Shown here in pieces: positions 32,812 to 44,029 of a DNA stretch of 64,000 nucleotides. A program made the position numbers and the translations under genes. This stretch comes from Terfezia claveryi (Eukaryota > Ascomycota > Pezizomycetes > Pezizales > Pezizaceae). The notes below the pieces were generated by a model. That model was not told the DNA's origin, ran no database searches, and was given only the letters and a program-made list of their open reading frames with translations. The DNA lies in the NCBI GenBank assembly GCA_015179025.1, contig WHUX01000070.1:124001-188000 (forward strand), written 5' to 3'. Numbering within the stretch: the first letter of the stretch is position 1; each line of letters begins with the position of its first letter.

Positions 32812-35245
32812 ATGGCTTCAAATCAGCAACCCCCACAGGCTCCCCAGCCTGGGCCACAACTCCCTCCACCGCCCCACCACCACCAGCAGCAGCAGCAGCA
32901 GCAGCAACAGCATCAGCATCAGCATCAGCATCAGCAACAGCATCAACATCAGCATCAGCATCAGCAACAGCAACAGCAACAGCAGCGAGGCCAAAATCCC
33001 GCCGAAGCACAGAACTTGAATCAGATCGTCATTGAGTATCTCTCTAAGAAGGGATACTCCCGCACAGAAGCCATGCTTCGAGTTGAGTCTGCACACATCG
33101 ATGCCGACGGACGGCCAATAATTTCAAGAGTGGAGGACTATCCAGACATGATGTATGAGAAGGCCTACAGTATGTACTTTCTATCGCCATACCACTTTAC
33201 TAGCTAACCAGGTTTCCCCTAGGTTTCCTGAAGAATTGGATTGAGAACTCTCTGGACCTCTACAAGGCAATTGCATCTCAACTTGGGTACAAGATGTCCA
33301 ATTGCTAACTACTCTCTCACAGCCTGAACTTCGGCGGATTCTATTCCCAGTTTTTGTGTACAGTTTCCTCGAGCTCGCCACTAAAGGGTTTGTCAAGGCT
33401 TGTCAGGAGTTCTTTGAGGCCCATGCTCCGGAGCACGAATCACTACATGCTCATGACCTCCTTCAGTTCATGGCCATTAGATCTATGGAACATGTGCAAC
33501 ACAATGAACTGGCAAAGTTATATAAAGAGAACAAATACCGGATATCCCTCACACGAACGACCTTCAATCTTCTCACCTACCACTTGCACGATAATGAAGC
33601 TGCAGGAGGGGCTATTATAACCCGCATCCTCAACGACCACATGGATGTCCATATTACCACAGGCCACCCGACCATGCTTAATACACGTGACGAGAGTGGC
33701 TTGGGAGAGGATGAGGGAATAGCGGGACATACAACTGGGCGTCGGGCAACCACCGGAGAGTTGGCAAGCCTTAAGCTTGGTCCACTCCCATTGGATAAGG
33801 ATTTTATTGCGGATGTTGAAGAGAGACTGCAGCAAGAGGATGCAAACGAGAGGCAGCAGACCAAGCAGGATGAATCTGGAATAGTCTCTGGTGTACGGTC
33901 TTTAGTGGACGAGTGTAAGGCTATAAAACGTGAAGAGACTGAAGATTCACCGATGAGGGATGACATACCCTTACCACCATACAAAGGTGCGGATATTGAG
34001 CGCGAAGTTAGGATGGTCAAAGAATCTCGGAAAAAATTCAATCTCATTAGTGGACCGTCACCAGTTTTGCCCAGTGTATGCATGTACACATTCCACAACA
34101 CAAACGATGGCCTCGCCTGTGTTGACTTTTCCCAAGATGCCACACTTGCTGCTACAGGTTTTCAAGAGGCGTATATCAAAATATTCTCTCTCACAGGAAT
34201 GCCTCTGGTCTCAGCCCTTCCATCCGAGAATAACGGCGAAACAGCTCCAACAACTCGCCGGCTTATAGCACATTCTGGCCCCGTCTATGGGGTTACCTTT
34301 TCTCCGGATAACCGGTATATTATTTCCAGCTCGCAAGACTCCACATTGAGGCTCTGGTCATTGGACACGTTTACTGGATTGGTTCTATACAAAGGACACG
34401 ACCGTCCCATTTGGGATGTGAAATTTGGTCCATTTGGGCACTACTTTGCTACCGCATCGCATGACCACACCGCAAGGCTTTGGTCCACAGATCATATATA
34501 CCCTCTCCGCATCTTCGCCGGGCATCTTTCTGATGTCGATACCTTGGCATGGCACCCGAATTCTGCATACATAGCGACTGGGTCTAGTGATAAGACTGTT
34601 AGGCTATGGGATATCCAGCGGGGTGCTTCCGTGCGTCTCTTCAATGGACACACGGCCCCTGTTACGGCGCTTGCCTTCACCCCAGATGGAAGGACGCTCG
34701 CTAGTGCTGCTGACGACGCTACAATTAACCTCTGGGACATTGGGTCGGGAAAAAAGTTGAAGAGTATGAGGGGACATGGAAAGACAAGTATTTATAGCTT
34801 GGACTTCTCGATAGAGGGGTCGGTGTTGGTTTCCGGTGGGGCGGATAATACGGTCAGAGTGTGGGATGTAAATAAGGGGTTGGGAGGGAAGGCGGCGGCG
34901 GAGCCGGAACCGTATATTCCTGCTTCGGCAGCGGCGGGTGCAGCTGTGAATGGGGCTACAGCTGTCACTGGGGATGGTACTATGAAGGTGGATGCACCTG
35001 CGGGAGCTGGGATCACGAGCCAGCCGTTGGCCCCGAGCACTGGTACTGGAGGGAAAAAGAAGAAGGAGGTCGTGGCTACGTGAGTACCCCGCTTATAGTA
35101 TGTTTAATGGGGAGTGAAATGCTTATTCTTTCGGTGCAGGCCCGATCATATGGCTGCATTCCATACAAAGAGAACTCCAGTCTATAGGGTGAGGTTTACA
35201 CCGAGGAATCTAGTATTGGCGGCTGGCGCGTATATGGGCCCTTGA
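32812..35245 (+). CDS. TAF5: TFIID/SAGA subunit Taf5 (WD40)
   Basis: Exons 32812-33169, 33223-33266, 33323-35079 and 35140-35245 close to 754 aa. The N-terminus holds a long Gln/His tract. A LisH-like helix follows (NLNQIVIEYLSKKGYSRTEA), then the TAF5 NTD2 domain (FLKNWIENSLDLYK, PELRRILFPVFVYSFLELA). The C-terminal half has at least six WD40 repeats with DSTLRLWSLD, DHTARLWS, DKTVRLWD and DNTVRVWD ends. The last exon ends in a short conserved strand, TPVYRVRFTPRNLVLAAG. Taf5 scaffolds TFIID and SAGA in the nucleus. Intron 2 (33267-33322) begins with GC rather than GT, and only this join restores the NTD2 frame. Confidence 0.94.
32876..32988. repeat. CAG/CAT/CAA repeat coding a Gln/His tract in TAF5
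   Basis: Imperfect CAG, CAT and CAA triplets encode about 35 Gln and His residues. The tract lies between the Pro-rich N-terminus and the LisH helix and is likely length-variable among strains. Confidence 0.95.
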
Positions 35246-35623
35246 TTAGGAGGCCATGTATCGCACTGATGTTTTACCACGATGATGCATTCCCTTTCTC
35301 TTACATGGATATATTTTGCTGGCGTCTTTTACAAATCTGTGTCGTTTGACCTTTTTTTTTTTAAACTTGATATGTGCATCTTTAGGTCTGGCTATGGCTA
35401 CGGAGTTTTTACCCTTTGCTTTCTTTTTCCCCATTATTTTCTTGTCCACTTAAGCTGTATTGATAGACCTGGGACAATACTATGAGTTCCGTCAGTCTGA
35501 TCCATTTCGTAATGGAGGCCATCACGTGAATGAAACAGAAACTAGGCTGCTGAACCAAACCGGTCAATCAATTGCACACATTCAACAAAACAAACCTCTC
35601 AGTTGCGCACACCGCACGACAAA

Positions 35624-36220
35624 ATGTCCACCTGCGCCCTCCGCCCCCTCTTCCGCACCCCCACCATCCCACTCACCCGCCCCACCATAGTAACCACCCC
35701 GGCAACCCTCTCTCCCCACCACATCACCAGCCGCAATGCAAACCTCATCCGCCGCCCCCAACGCCCCATGCTCCTCCCCCAATTGATCATCCTCAGCGAC
35801 GGCAGTGCCTACACCCAAATATCCACCTCCCCGCGGGGTGTCGTCCGCAGTACAAAGGACGTGCGGAACCACCCCCTGTGGAACCCTACCCTGCACAAGC
35901 TCATGGAAGTAGAAGAGGACGAGGGGGGACGGCTGCAGTTATTTAGGGAGAGATACGGGCGGGGGTGGGATAACGCTGAGATGAGGGAGAAGGAGCGGCG
36001 GGAAGAGGAGAAGGCGAAGAGTGGAGATGGGGCGGAGCTGGTGGCGGAGGAGAGGAAGACGGAGAGGGTGGAGGAGGAGAGCTTGGTGGATTTGTTGAGT
36101 GGGGGGTTCTATGAGGCGTTTATGAAGAGGGATGGGGGGAAGAAGAAGAAACGGGTGGCTGCGCCGGTAGAGGAGGTGAAGGATGCGAATAAGGCGGGGC
36201 CAACGGGCAAGAAGAAGTAG
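35624..36220 (+). CDS. MRPL36: Mitochondrial large-subunit ribosomal protein bL31m
   Basis: A single exon of 198 codons. The Arg/Thr-rich N-terminus fits a mitochondrial presequence. The bL31m core is seen as RPMLLPQLIILSDGSAYTQ, then STKDVRNHPLWNP, which matches the SDG and DxRNxPLWNP landmarks of the fungal protein. The C-terminal half is a long charged helix rich in Glu, Lys and Arg, ending in a Lys run, as in mitoribosomal extensions. It would sit in the matrix on the 54S subunit. The ATG at 35624 was preferred to a non-ATG start seven codons upstream. It lies 378 bp downstream of TAF5 on the same strand and converges on VPS5. Confidence 0.85.
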   Translation: MSTCALRPLFRTPTIPLTRPTIVTTPATLSPHHITSRNANLIRRPQRPMLLPQLIILSDGSAYTQISTSPRGVVRSTKDVRNHPLWNPTLHKLMEVEEDEGGRLQLFRERYGRGWDNAEMREKERREEEKAKSGDGAELVAEERKTERVEEESLVDLLSGGFYEAFMKRDGGKKKKRVAAPVEEVKDANKAGPTGKKK

Positions 36221-36894
36221 ATAGGAGGTGGCAGCTTGGAGGTGAAGATGGAGTGGATTTGGGGTGGGCATGTTACCATACGGAAACATAGCAGACGAGG
36301 AGGATATCAAAAAGTCGCCCAAATATCAACAATATCAATAATACGCCATAATCACCGGAACATGATCCCCAAGTCTAATCCCCAAGTCTACTGCTCTACC
36401 AAACTCCTCACCGATTCCGGCAATTCAATCACCAAATGTATAGCAATCCTTATTTAGACAGCATCTCGCAAGCGGAAGAAGGGGTAAAGGTGGGGTGGGA
36501 AGGGCTAGAAAGAACATTAAACGAGGCCAGCGGGTAACCTGTATAACTTCTTCTGTTAATATTAACCAGCATTTCTATATCACCCTCAAAGTGAAGCATC
36601 TCGCCGCCCTAGGTGATTTATTTGTCTTATCTTGCACAGTTGCAAAATATGGAAATATGGAATTATAAAAAGGAGTATCTTACATCCAGATCAATGAAGA
36701 TCTGGGCTCCAAATGACGGAACTACTGAGAACGAGACACAGTAGGAAGGAAAATTTGATCTTTCGCCTCCTCCACTCATCAGAAAAACACATCCATCAAG
36801 AGCTGCCCAGATTACCGAATTACCGATGACAAGAGAAATCAGGGACCTTTTGCTGCCTCAACCACTATGGAACCCCATCCGCTGCAGCTTATTC
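36221..36894. other. Convergent 3' spacer bL31m / VPS5
   Basis: About 0.67 kb with no conserved frame. It should hold both poly(A) sites. Confidence 0.5.
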
Positions 36895-38912
36895 CTAATC
36901 CTGCTGAGGTGGTGGAGGTGGCCGTGGTGCCGGCTCTCCCTGAGGTTGATAAGACAATGCTTCATCCTCCTCTCGATCCATTTGAAGCAAATATGTTTCC
37001 CAGATCTCAATAAGCTAAGTCAAAGCATTAGCAATGGCATAAAGATTCATTCATCCTGAGAGCTGAATTCTGAACTCACCTCCTTCTGAGCCTCAACTGA
37101 ACTCTCCAAGAACGTCTCGACTCCGCTCTTGAAATCCTCCACCTTCTCTTTCTCAAACCTGTCCAACTCATTCTTCATCAACCTTCCCATTTCCTCAAAT
37201 GCCACCCTAGCTTGATTAACCCTTTTCTCTGCCTCAGCCACCTCCGCCCCCAACTGACTTAATCTATCCTGCTGCGTCTTCCCCTGTCTCTGCAGCTTCT
37301 CCATATTCCCTCTCTTCTTTGCAAACTCACTTTCTGCTGCATGCCAAGTATGAAATGCTTTTTGACGCTGTTGGAAAGCGAGTTTGATGGAGGATATTAA
37401 ACGAATATATTCATCAATGGTAATACCAAGGGTGAGGACATCTTGCTGTGCTTGACGGTCGTGGAGTTCCTTGATCCGAATTTGGAGATCGGAAAGAGAT
37501 TCCAAGGGAGAGGAGAGGTTTCGGGAGAGCTCGACTGTGGCGAGGGCGGAGAGGGATGAGGCAAAGTCTCCAGCCGCGTCGGAGAGGGCCTTGCGCTGGG
37601 CAACGACAGTATCGACTGCCTTTAGAAGCGCCTTAAGTTGAACCTCAAGGGCATCAAGGTACAGCTTTCGGTCATGGAAAAACTACACGTAGCCAATTAT
37701 TAGCCAGAACAGAAAGCCCAGCATTAAAAATACCACTCACCTCATCACTCTCTACAAACTTGCCCGTCAAACCCCCTCCAAATCCCAAAGATCCAAACAT
37801 CCCTTTACTCTCCGCCGCAGGCGTAGCCTGCTTCTCTTTGTGCTTGACATCCACATTAAACGCCTCCGATTCTAAAAAGAGCTTTAAATCCGCATCATGC
37901 TGCAGAATCGGATGCGCAGCTGACTTATTCAACATCCTCTCCAAGGCCGCTCTCCTCGACTCTACGAAATTATTATCAAACCTTCCAACAGCCTGCTTCT
38001 CTGGGGGAGGGGGAACGACAACACCAGGGTTATTCGTAATCAATTGGTTATACAACCAGAGGAAATCGCGATATCTCCGTGTGACTGTAAATTCTGGCTG
38101 CTTGTAGGCTTTAGACGAAGTCTATTCTCCACACACACACGTAGACATTGTTGTAAGATGTTTGCCACCCGGTCAAGATGTTTGGGTGTACTCACCTTCG
38201 TCCTAACGGAGTAAACAATATGGGCACTAGTCAAATCCCCAACTTTATGCGGATCCCCCACAATGATCTCAAACGTCGGATACGCCGCCTGTTCAATCGG
38301 CTGACTCAATGGCCCAGCTCTCGCACCACCTGGCCCAGCAGGTCCCTCCACTGGCGGGGGAACCTTCCCATGAATCCTCCTCACCCCAACATCCTCATCA
38401 TCTTCATTCAGTGCAACTACATCAAGTTGCCCATCCCCTTTATACGGCATCCTCTTTGGCTTTGAACCTAGCTCTTTGTGAGGCGGTTTGGGTGGCTGAT
38501 CATGGATGATTGCGGGAGAAGGCTCTGGGCTGATGAAGTTATCCCCCAGTGGGCCAAGGGGCCCGAGTTCGTCGTCGAGTGCCTCCAGCTTTACGACTGC
38601 AGCTTGTCCGGGGCGGCGGGATGGCCTGGATTTGGATGCGAGTAGGCGAGAGACGGGTGCAGAGATGTCTGAAGGCTTGCTATCAGATGATGGAAGGGAT
38701 GGTCCGCCTTTGGGGTAACAATATCGAGCCAGTTAGCTGCTGAATGCTGGGATATACGTCACAAGTAGAAGAGATAAACAGGTACCTGTAGATGACTGTA
38801 GGGCATCTGCCTGTGGTTGTGAGATTGGTGGGGTGCGAGTGTTTATCGAGCATTCATCACCCCAAGGGGAATCCGTCTCTAGATCCAAGTTTCCCAATGG
38901 CGGAGACGTCAT
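36895..38912 (-). CDS. VPS5: Retromer sorting nexin Vps5 (PX-BAR)
   Basis: Five exons: 38912-38786, 38707-38196, 38121-37741, 37682-37080 and 37014-36895, closing to 580 aa. The first 190 residues are disordered and Pro/Ser-rich. The PX domain spans about residues 190-320, with FEIIVGDPHKVGD, RRYRDFLWLYNQL and the PPPPEK loop that contacts PI3P. The Vps5-type BAR domain follows (FFHDRKLYLDALE, IKELHDRQAQQD, EIWETYLLQMD). The C-terminus is a Pro-rich tail. Vps5 pairs with Vps17 to form the membrane-bending half of retromer on endosomes. Intron 2 contains a GTGTGTGTG-type run. It is divergent from CLPP. Confidence 0.93.
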
Positions 38913-39306
38913 GGCTGTATATTATTGTGGTGGGGTATAGATGTAATACCTGTGCGGTAGCTCCGTGATGCCGATACACTGCCGATGTGCTCCAAGCTTT
39001 GTGGTGAGATGCTTGCGTGAGGCTTGTGGGGGGGGCTTACAACGGTGGCCTACGGCGGAGGTTCTCACATTAAAAATTCAGGGCGACGTTATTTACAACC
39101 AAAAAAAATGCACTGCCTGAGACCACATATAACCCATACAGAGATGTTTGGGAATATGTAAAAAAATATATTCCACATGAAGGCAAACCAATATATTCTA
39201 CATACGGAGTACAGTACATATATCACATACTTGGGGCTGAGATGCTTGGCTCGGCACTCAGCATCTCCGACCCATTAACCCCACCAAAAGACCCCCCACC
39301 CCCGCG
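38913..39306. promoter_or_regulatory. Divergent promoter region VPS5 / CLPP
   Basis: About 394 bp between start codons. It contains A runs near 39100 and 39170 and a GTAC-rich stretch near 39200-39220. No recognised factor site. Confidence 0.5.
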
Positions 39307-40299
39307 ATGACAGCCCTACGGACAATACTACCCGCCCTCCTACGCGCCCGAAGTCAATTGAGGGCCGCTCCGGCCCCAAGCTCCTTCCGATGCCTATCCT
39401 CAACATCCCGCCTGCAGGACTGGTACACCCCACCCCCAATAGTTCACGAGTCCGTTGGTGGCGGCTGGCATTCGTGTATGTCTCATACCCATCTCCTGAA
39501 AAGCTAAACAGACCCTGCCGCAGCTATAGTAACCCCCCTTTCATAAGTTAGATGATATCTTCTCCCGACTCCTCAAGGCGCACCTCTCTCCTCACTCCGA
39601 TGACTCGAACACCCAACTGACTGCCCAACCAACAGGAACGTATCGTCTGCCTCAATGGCCCCGTCCACGATGGCCTATCCGCCGTCATCGTTGCCCAACT
39701 CCTCTTCCTCGAAGCTGAGAACCCAGAGAAACCCGTAAACCTGTATATCAACTCCCCCGGCGGTTCCGTCACCGCGGGCTTGGCAATCTATGATACAATG
39801 AACTACATCCAAGCTCCAGTGTCCACCATATGTATAGGTCAGGCTGCCAGTATGGGGAGTTTACTTCTTGCGGGTGGGGCAAAGGGGAGGAGGTATGCGT
39901 TACCACATAGCAGTATTATGCTGCACCAGCCGAGTATGTGACTTCTATCATGCCCAAATGTATGTGGTATAGACGCTAATCTGATACAATTACTCTAGGT
40001 GGTGGGTTTTCGGGACAGGCTTCGTATGTCACCCTTACTGAGGACTAGGTTCTTCCACTAACATGTATAGGGACATTGCCATTCATGCCAAAGAGATCCT
40101 CCGGGTTCGTGAGCGCTTGAATATGATTTACCAGAAGCATCTGACCAAGCAACACACCCTGGATGAGATCGAGAAGATCATGGAACGAGATTTATTCATG
40201 GGTGCAGAGACAGCTCTTGAGATGGGGATTGTGGACGAAATTCTAACCGCCAGAAAACCTCCTGGTGATGCAGAAGAAGGAATTGAAGAGAGGAAATGA
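39307..40299 (+). CDS. CLPP: Mitochondrial ATP-dependent Clp protease proteolytic subunit
   Basis: Five exons: 39307-39475, 39552-39577, 39636-39933, 39999-40023 and 40071-40299, closing to 248 aa. The presequence (residues about 1-45) is Arg/Ala/Ser-rich. The ClpP core starts at YDIFSRLLK, built across exons 1-2. Catalytic Ser137 lies in QAASMGS and His162 in IMLHQPS; the Asp should lie in the C-terminal exon. [10 protein letters not shown] and the handle helix are present. ClpP assembles as a tetradecamer in the matrix and works with ClpX. Two exons are only 26 and 25 nt long. Intron 2 (39578-39635) starts with GC and its exon-side region has no GT alternative. Filamentous fungi vary in having ClpP, so its presence here is informative. 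Confidence 0.93.
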
Positions 40300-41422
40300 A
40301 TTCTATAGAAGTATCATTAGTATTTTATAGTGGACTCTGTTAGTCGAGCATGAACCAGGTGAGGGGCCAGGATCCACGTGTTCATATACATTCATTCTCC
40401 GGATCTTCTCGGTATAGATAGAGCTGCAATTCGCAATAAATTTGTCAAGCCAGAGGCAATCCTAGTTAGGTGAGCACATTCCTCAAAAGTATTGCGCCGA
40501 TTGAGATAAGCATATCGGAGTAGAGTAAGCCTTCTTACAGCCATCCAAATTTAACTATCTTTACCCTCCCCTCTCGTCTACATGAGGACTATTATCTTCA
40601 ATCTATGTTCAAGTCAATATAGGAAATGACATCACATCCGTTATGTTGCGTTCGGTTATCAAGCGGGCAGGGTGGGCGGATATTGTTATTTTTCCACTTG
40701 TTCCAATAAAATAGGGAGAGCATGGTGAGTGCTGTCAATTTTGATTTCGACAGTGGCCACCGGCTTCTCAGTAAGCTGTTCCCCTGGTCAGGAATTTAAG
40801 TCCTAGAGAATTGCTAACTTCAAATATGATAGCTTCGGGAATATTGTTGACCACCACCCATGGAAAGAAAGTTTTGAAGAGTTTCACTTCATGTACATGC
40901 AAAGATTTGAGAAAAAACGCCATTTTCGATATTTTAGGAATTTTGCGAGCCCGTCCCAGGAAAGGGCTTTCAGCACACAGGGGAGAAAGATATATAAAAG
41001 AATGAGATTAGACATGTATGATGTGGTAGCACACTTCATTGTGACATGTGGTCGACCCCACTCCGAAAGATCTCGTTTATGCCTGCTGGTGAGTCTCTGA
41101 ATGCAAGGCAGGCGATGAGACCTCATCAGACGTTTGTGCAAGAAAAGCAAAGGGTATGGCCGGGTACAGCAAATGGAAGCGATGGAATGTGGAGAGCAAA
41201 AATATGTGAGTGGCCTTAAGGGAAAAAAAATACACAGTTTCTCCCTTTGCAAGTATGACGGACTCCTCCCGGAAACCAGATTCAGTGCTGATGAAAAAAG
41301 TATGTATGTATGTTTACCCAACCACACTACCAAAAACCAGAGGAAAAAAAGAGGCTTATATTTGGCACATGAATAATTCTAGCTGGCCGGCACAGTCTAT
41401 AACGATTCATCGCCAAATATAA
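40300..41422. other. About 1.1 kb, no gene seen
   Basis: Downstream of CLPP and before the first tRNA. Overlapping small frames near 40880-41380 on both strands lack recognisable protein. From about 41344 the sequence belongs to the duplicated tRNA unit. Confidence 0.45.
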
Positions 41423-41494
41423 CGATCAAAACAGGACTCGAACCTGCAACCTTTGGTGCCGAAAACCAACGCGCTACCATTGCGCCATTTGACC
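41423..41494 (-). tRNA. tRNA-Arg(TCG), copy 1
   Basis: A 72-nt cloverleaf read on the minus strand. Acceptor GGTCAAA pairs with TTTGATC (one G-T), D-stem GCGC/GCGC, anticodon stem TTGGT/ACCAA with loop TTTCGGC (anticodon TCG, reading CGA), and T-arm GCAGG/CCTGT around TTCGAGT. Discriminator G. A and B boxes are intact and there is no intron. A seven-base T run lies about 73 nt downstream on the minus strand. It is identical over all 72 bases to the copy at 42996-43067. Confidence 0.95.
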
Positions 41495-41772
41495 TGAAAT
41501 AAATGTATATGGTTTAACAAGATAGAGATGGTGATGGAAAAATCATGACATAAGTATCTCAGAAATTCTAATAATTCAATTGATGAAATCTTGAAATCTT
41601 TCTTAAAAGTGGCACCCCCCTCACAAGATTGCTTGGAGTTTAGGTCCTTATCATGTGTTCTTTCTGCTTACCAACCAGACTACATACTTTCTACTACTGT
41701 CTGTCGTTCGCTTTCGAATTGGAACAAGACTACTCCAAAAGTAGTCTTGTTGCACAACCTCTCGTATTATTA

Positions 41773-42873
41773 GTCTGGTTGCACAACCCCTCGGAACCTC
41801 TCGTATCCACTGTATATCCAACTGCTCCCCAAAACATTTATGTACGTGGCATGTGGCTAGTCTGGTTGCAGCATGTGGCATACCTTTGAAACCTACTGTA
41901 TAATATTTTTTCTAGGAAAAAAATACTCAGTTCTGGTTCGTGTGCACCTCACCTCCTCCGTTGGGAGGTGATGACGAACCCCCCCCCCCCCCCCCCCGGG
42001 AAACCCGAGGGGATCTCAGTGCTGATGGCGAGTAAGGTTCCTGAAAAGAATTTATCTCATTATTGATCAGAAGTAGCCCTGGCGACCCTCCATGCCCACC
42101 TTATTCTGGCTAAAACCACCGCCAGACTGAATGTTCGCATATCACCGTCCATATAAGCTCAAAATCGTGTAGTAGGGGCAGGTGATCGGCAGAAGGTGGA
42201 ATAGTTAGGAGGAGATGGATAAGAGGAAGAGGTGGCTGAGACAGGGGAAAAAGAGTATACAGTGGACCTTGTCGAGACATTCCTCGTAATCATGAACCAA
42301 ATCAGCGTACAAATCAGCCTACATCTAACTGCCCAAATTACCGGAAATCAGTGTGGAAATCGGCCTAGAAATCACATCCCAATCGCTCTAGAAATCACTG
42401 GCAAATTGCCCTGGAAATCAGCGTGGAAATCAGCAAAGAAATCACCCTAGAAATCAATGTTTAAATCAGCCTAGAAATGTGTCTGTCTAGATAAGCACAT
42501 AATCTTGGTCCAAATTCAGCGCAGATATCACTGCCCAAATTGCCTGAGAAATCAGTGTGAATGTAGGGAACTCACTACCATCCTGGCTGGAATGAATAGA
42601 GGTGGTAACGGTGGGAATAAGGGTTGGAAGGTCACTCCTTAAACTATTTTACTATATATGATAGTTCAGCATGGTCCCAAGTGCATGTTAAACCCTCTCT
42701 ACGAGACCAGACTCTGCAAATCCGCATTACTAAAAATGCAATAGCTTGACGTTGAGCTACGCAGCTTTGTCTACGGGGTGCACGTGCCGGAAAATTTGTC
42801 TCAATAGCCTCAGTATAACATAGAAGATGTTTATTAGCCAGCCCACTACAGAAGGGTGTTGTGCCAACCAGTC
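41773..42873. mobile_element. Possible TIR-bounded element, 1.1 kb, TA-flanked
   Basis: The left end GTCTGGTTGCACAACCCCTC and the right end, read inverted as GACTGGTTGGCACAACACCC, are imperfect inverted repeats. TA dinucleotides flank both (41771-41772 and 42874-42875). The interior has no transposase frame but carries a 12-bp GAAATCA array and a long C run at about 41980-41997. The structure suggests a non-autonomous Tc1/mariner-like element, but the ends are short and diverged. The interval lies between the two tRNA-Arg copies. Confidence 0.4.
42298..42560. repeat. 12-bp-period array with GAAATCA words
   Basis: AAATCA or GAAATCA recurs at 12-bp multiples; between about 42413 and 42478 the period is exactly 12 with five to six consecutive units. 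Units diverge towards both ends. Confidence 0.8.
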
Positions 42874-42995
42874 TACCAGACTACTACCAGCCCACAGACT
42901 GAAAACCCAGACCTTGAACAAAAAAATGAGGTTATATTATATCACAGAATTAATAGCCTGGCCGGCACAGCCCATTAATCCTGTGCTCTAATATA

Positions 42996-43067
42996 CGATC
43001 AAAACAGGACTCGAACCTGCAACCTTTGGTGCCGAAAACCAACGCGCTACCATTGCGCCATTTGACC
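42996..43067 (-). tRNA. tRNA-Arg(TCG), copy 2
   Basis: Identical in sequence and fold to the copy at 41423-41494, including anticodon TCG. The 3'-side flank (42920-42995) resembles that of copy 1, sharing CTGGCCGGCACAG and a seven-base T run on the tRNA strand about 70 nt downstream, but has many differences. The 5' flanks do not match. Confidence 0.95.
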
Positions 43068-44029
43068 TAACAATAACGAATCGATCTTCTGTAAATATAC
43101 AACATAAAACTTTCCTGCTAAAAACTTCAGCCTAGTTTGTGATGTACCATACCACATGGTGCTCATGTGATGTTAACTGCGTCATTCGACAGCGTGACTA
43201 AGCAGCTGAGATATAGTTAGAACATAGAAGTTTCGGGTCTTGGCATGAGACTAAAGTTTCCAGATACCATCGATACCTAAAATTTTCCAGGTGGCCCTTT
43301 CTTCCTAGCCTCGTGGCAACCAGCTGTTGATATGGGGGAGTTACGGGGTAACGAACTACAAAAATATTAACCTGGGTACGAGGCTACTTTCTTCCCTTGT
43401 GCGGAGGCCCGGAAACAAATCACAGCAGTCGCGGTGCAGCATGAATTCGAACGAACCCATTTATTTGCGGATTGGAGTACTGGTATGGTTCTTGAATATG
43501 TGATTGTATTTGTGGTTGGTGAGCGGTACGTAGCCAGTGACCCTGTGTAAATTCCGTAGCTGACATTAGATGAGAATTTGCCCCGTCCGGTAAAAATACC
43601 CTGTCTATATGGAAAACATAACCAGAGTCAGGTATGACTCTGATCTGGTAGGCAAGGCCTGTATGCATTAGTCCAAGGGAAGGATGTTGGGAACATGAAG
43701 CATGCGGCAGATAGGTAGGTATATTCTTGTGTATATGCACATATTTTTCGAACAGCGGTACCACCGCCGGAGCTTGACCTACCGACCAGCAAGGGCTCCA
43801 CACGAATGACCTGCTAATCAAGATCAAAGACCAAAGAAACAAGAGGCGAGTACAATCTTGCCAACCCATAGTCCTCCGAATGTATCCTTTGCCTCGGCTA
43901 TGTCGAATTTCATCTTCTGTCATTATATCATCCGGTAGAGTTGCTTCACCATAGATATCACAATCTCATTAGCACACTTCAACAGCTCTCCAGAATGTAA
44001 AGCCCAAAGCTTAGGAGCACAAGAAACTC
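43068..44029. other. About 1 kb, no gene seen
   Basis: A minus-strand frame at 43420-43923 shows no known domain and I do not call it. Codon pattern and composition look non-coding. Confidence 0.4.

Noticed and set aside
32744..33096. Ala/Asp- and Leu/Met-rich minus frames
   Set aside because: Antisense of the TAF5 Gln/His repeat.
41980..41998. C run as an assembly gap or telomere end
   Set aside because: Flanks are continuous and no repeat unit is present; probably a homopolymer, though its length may be wrong.
43420..43923. 167-codon minus frame as a gene
   Set aside because: No recognisable motif, starts and ends without context, and lies in a repeat-rich block.
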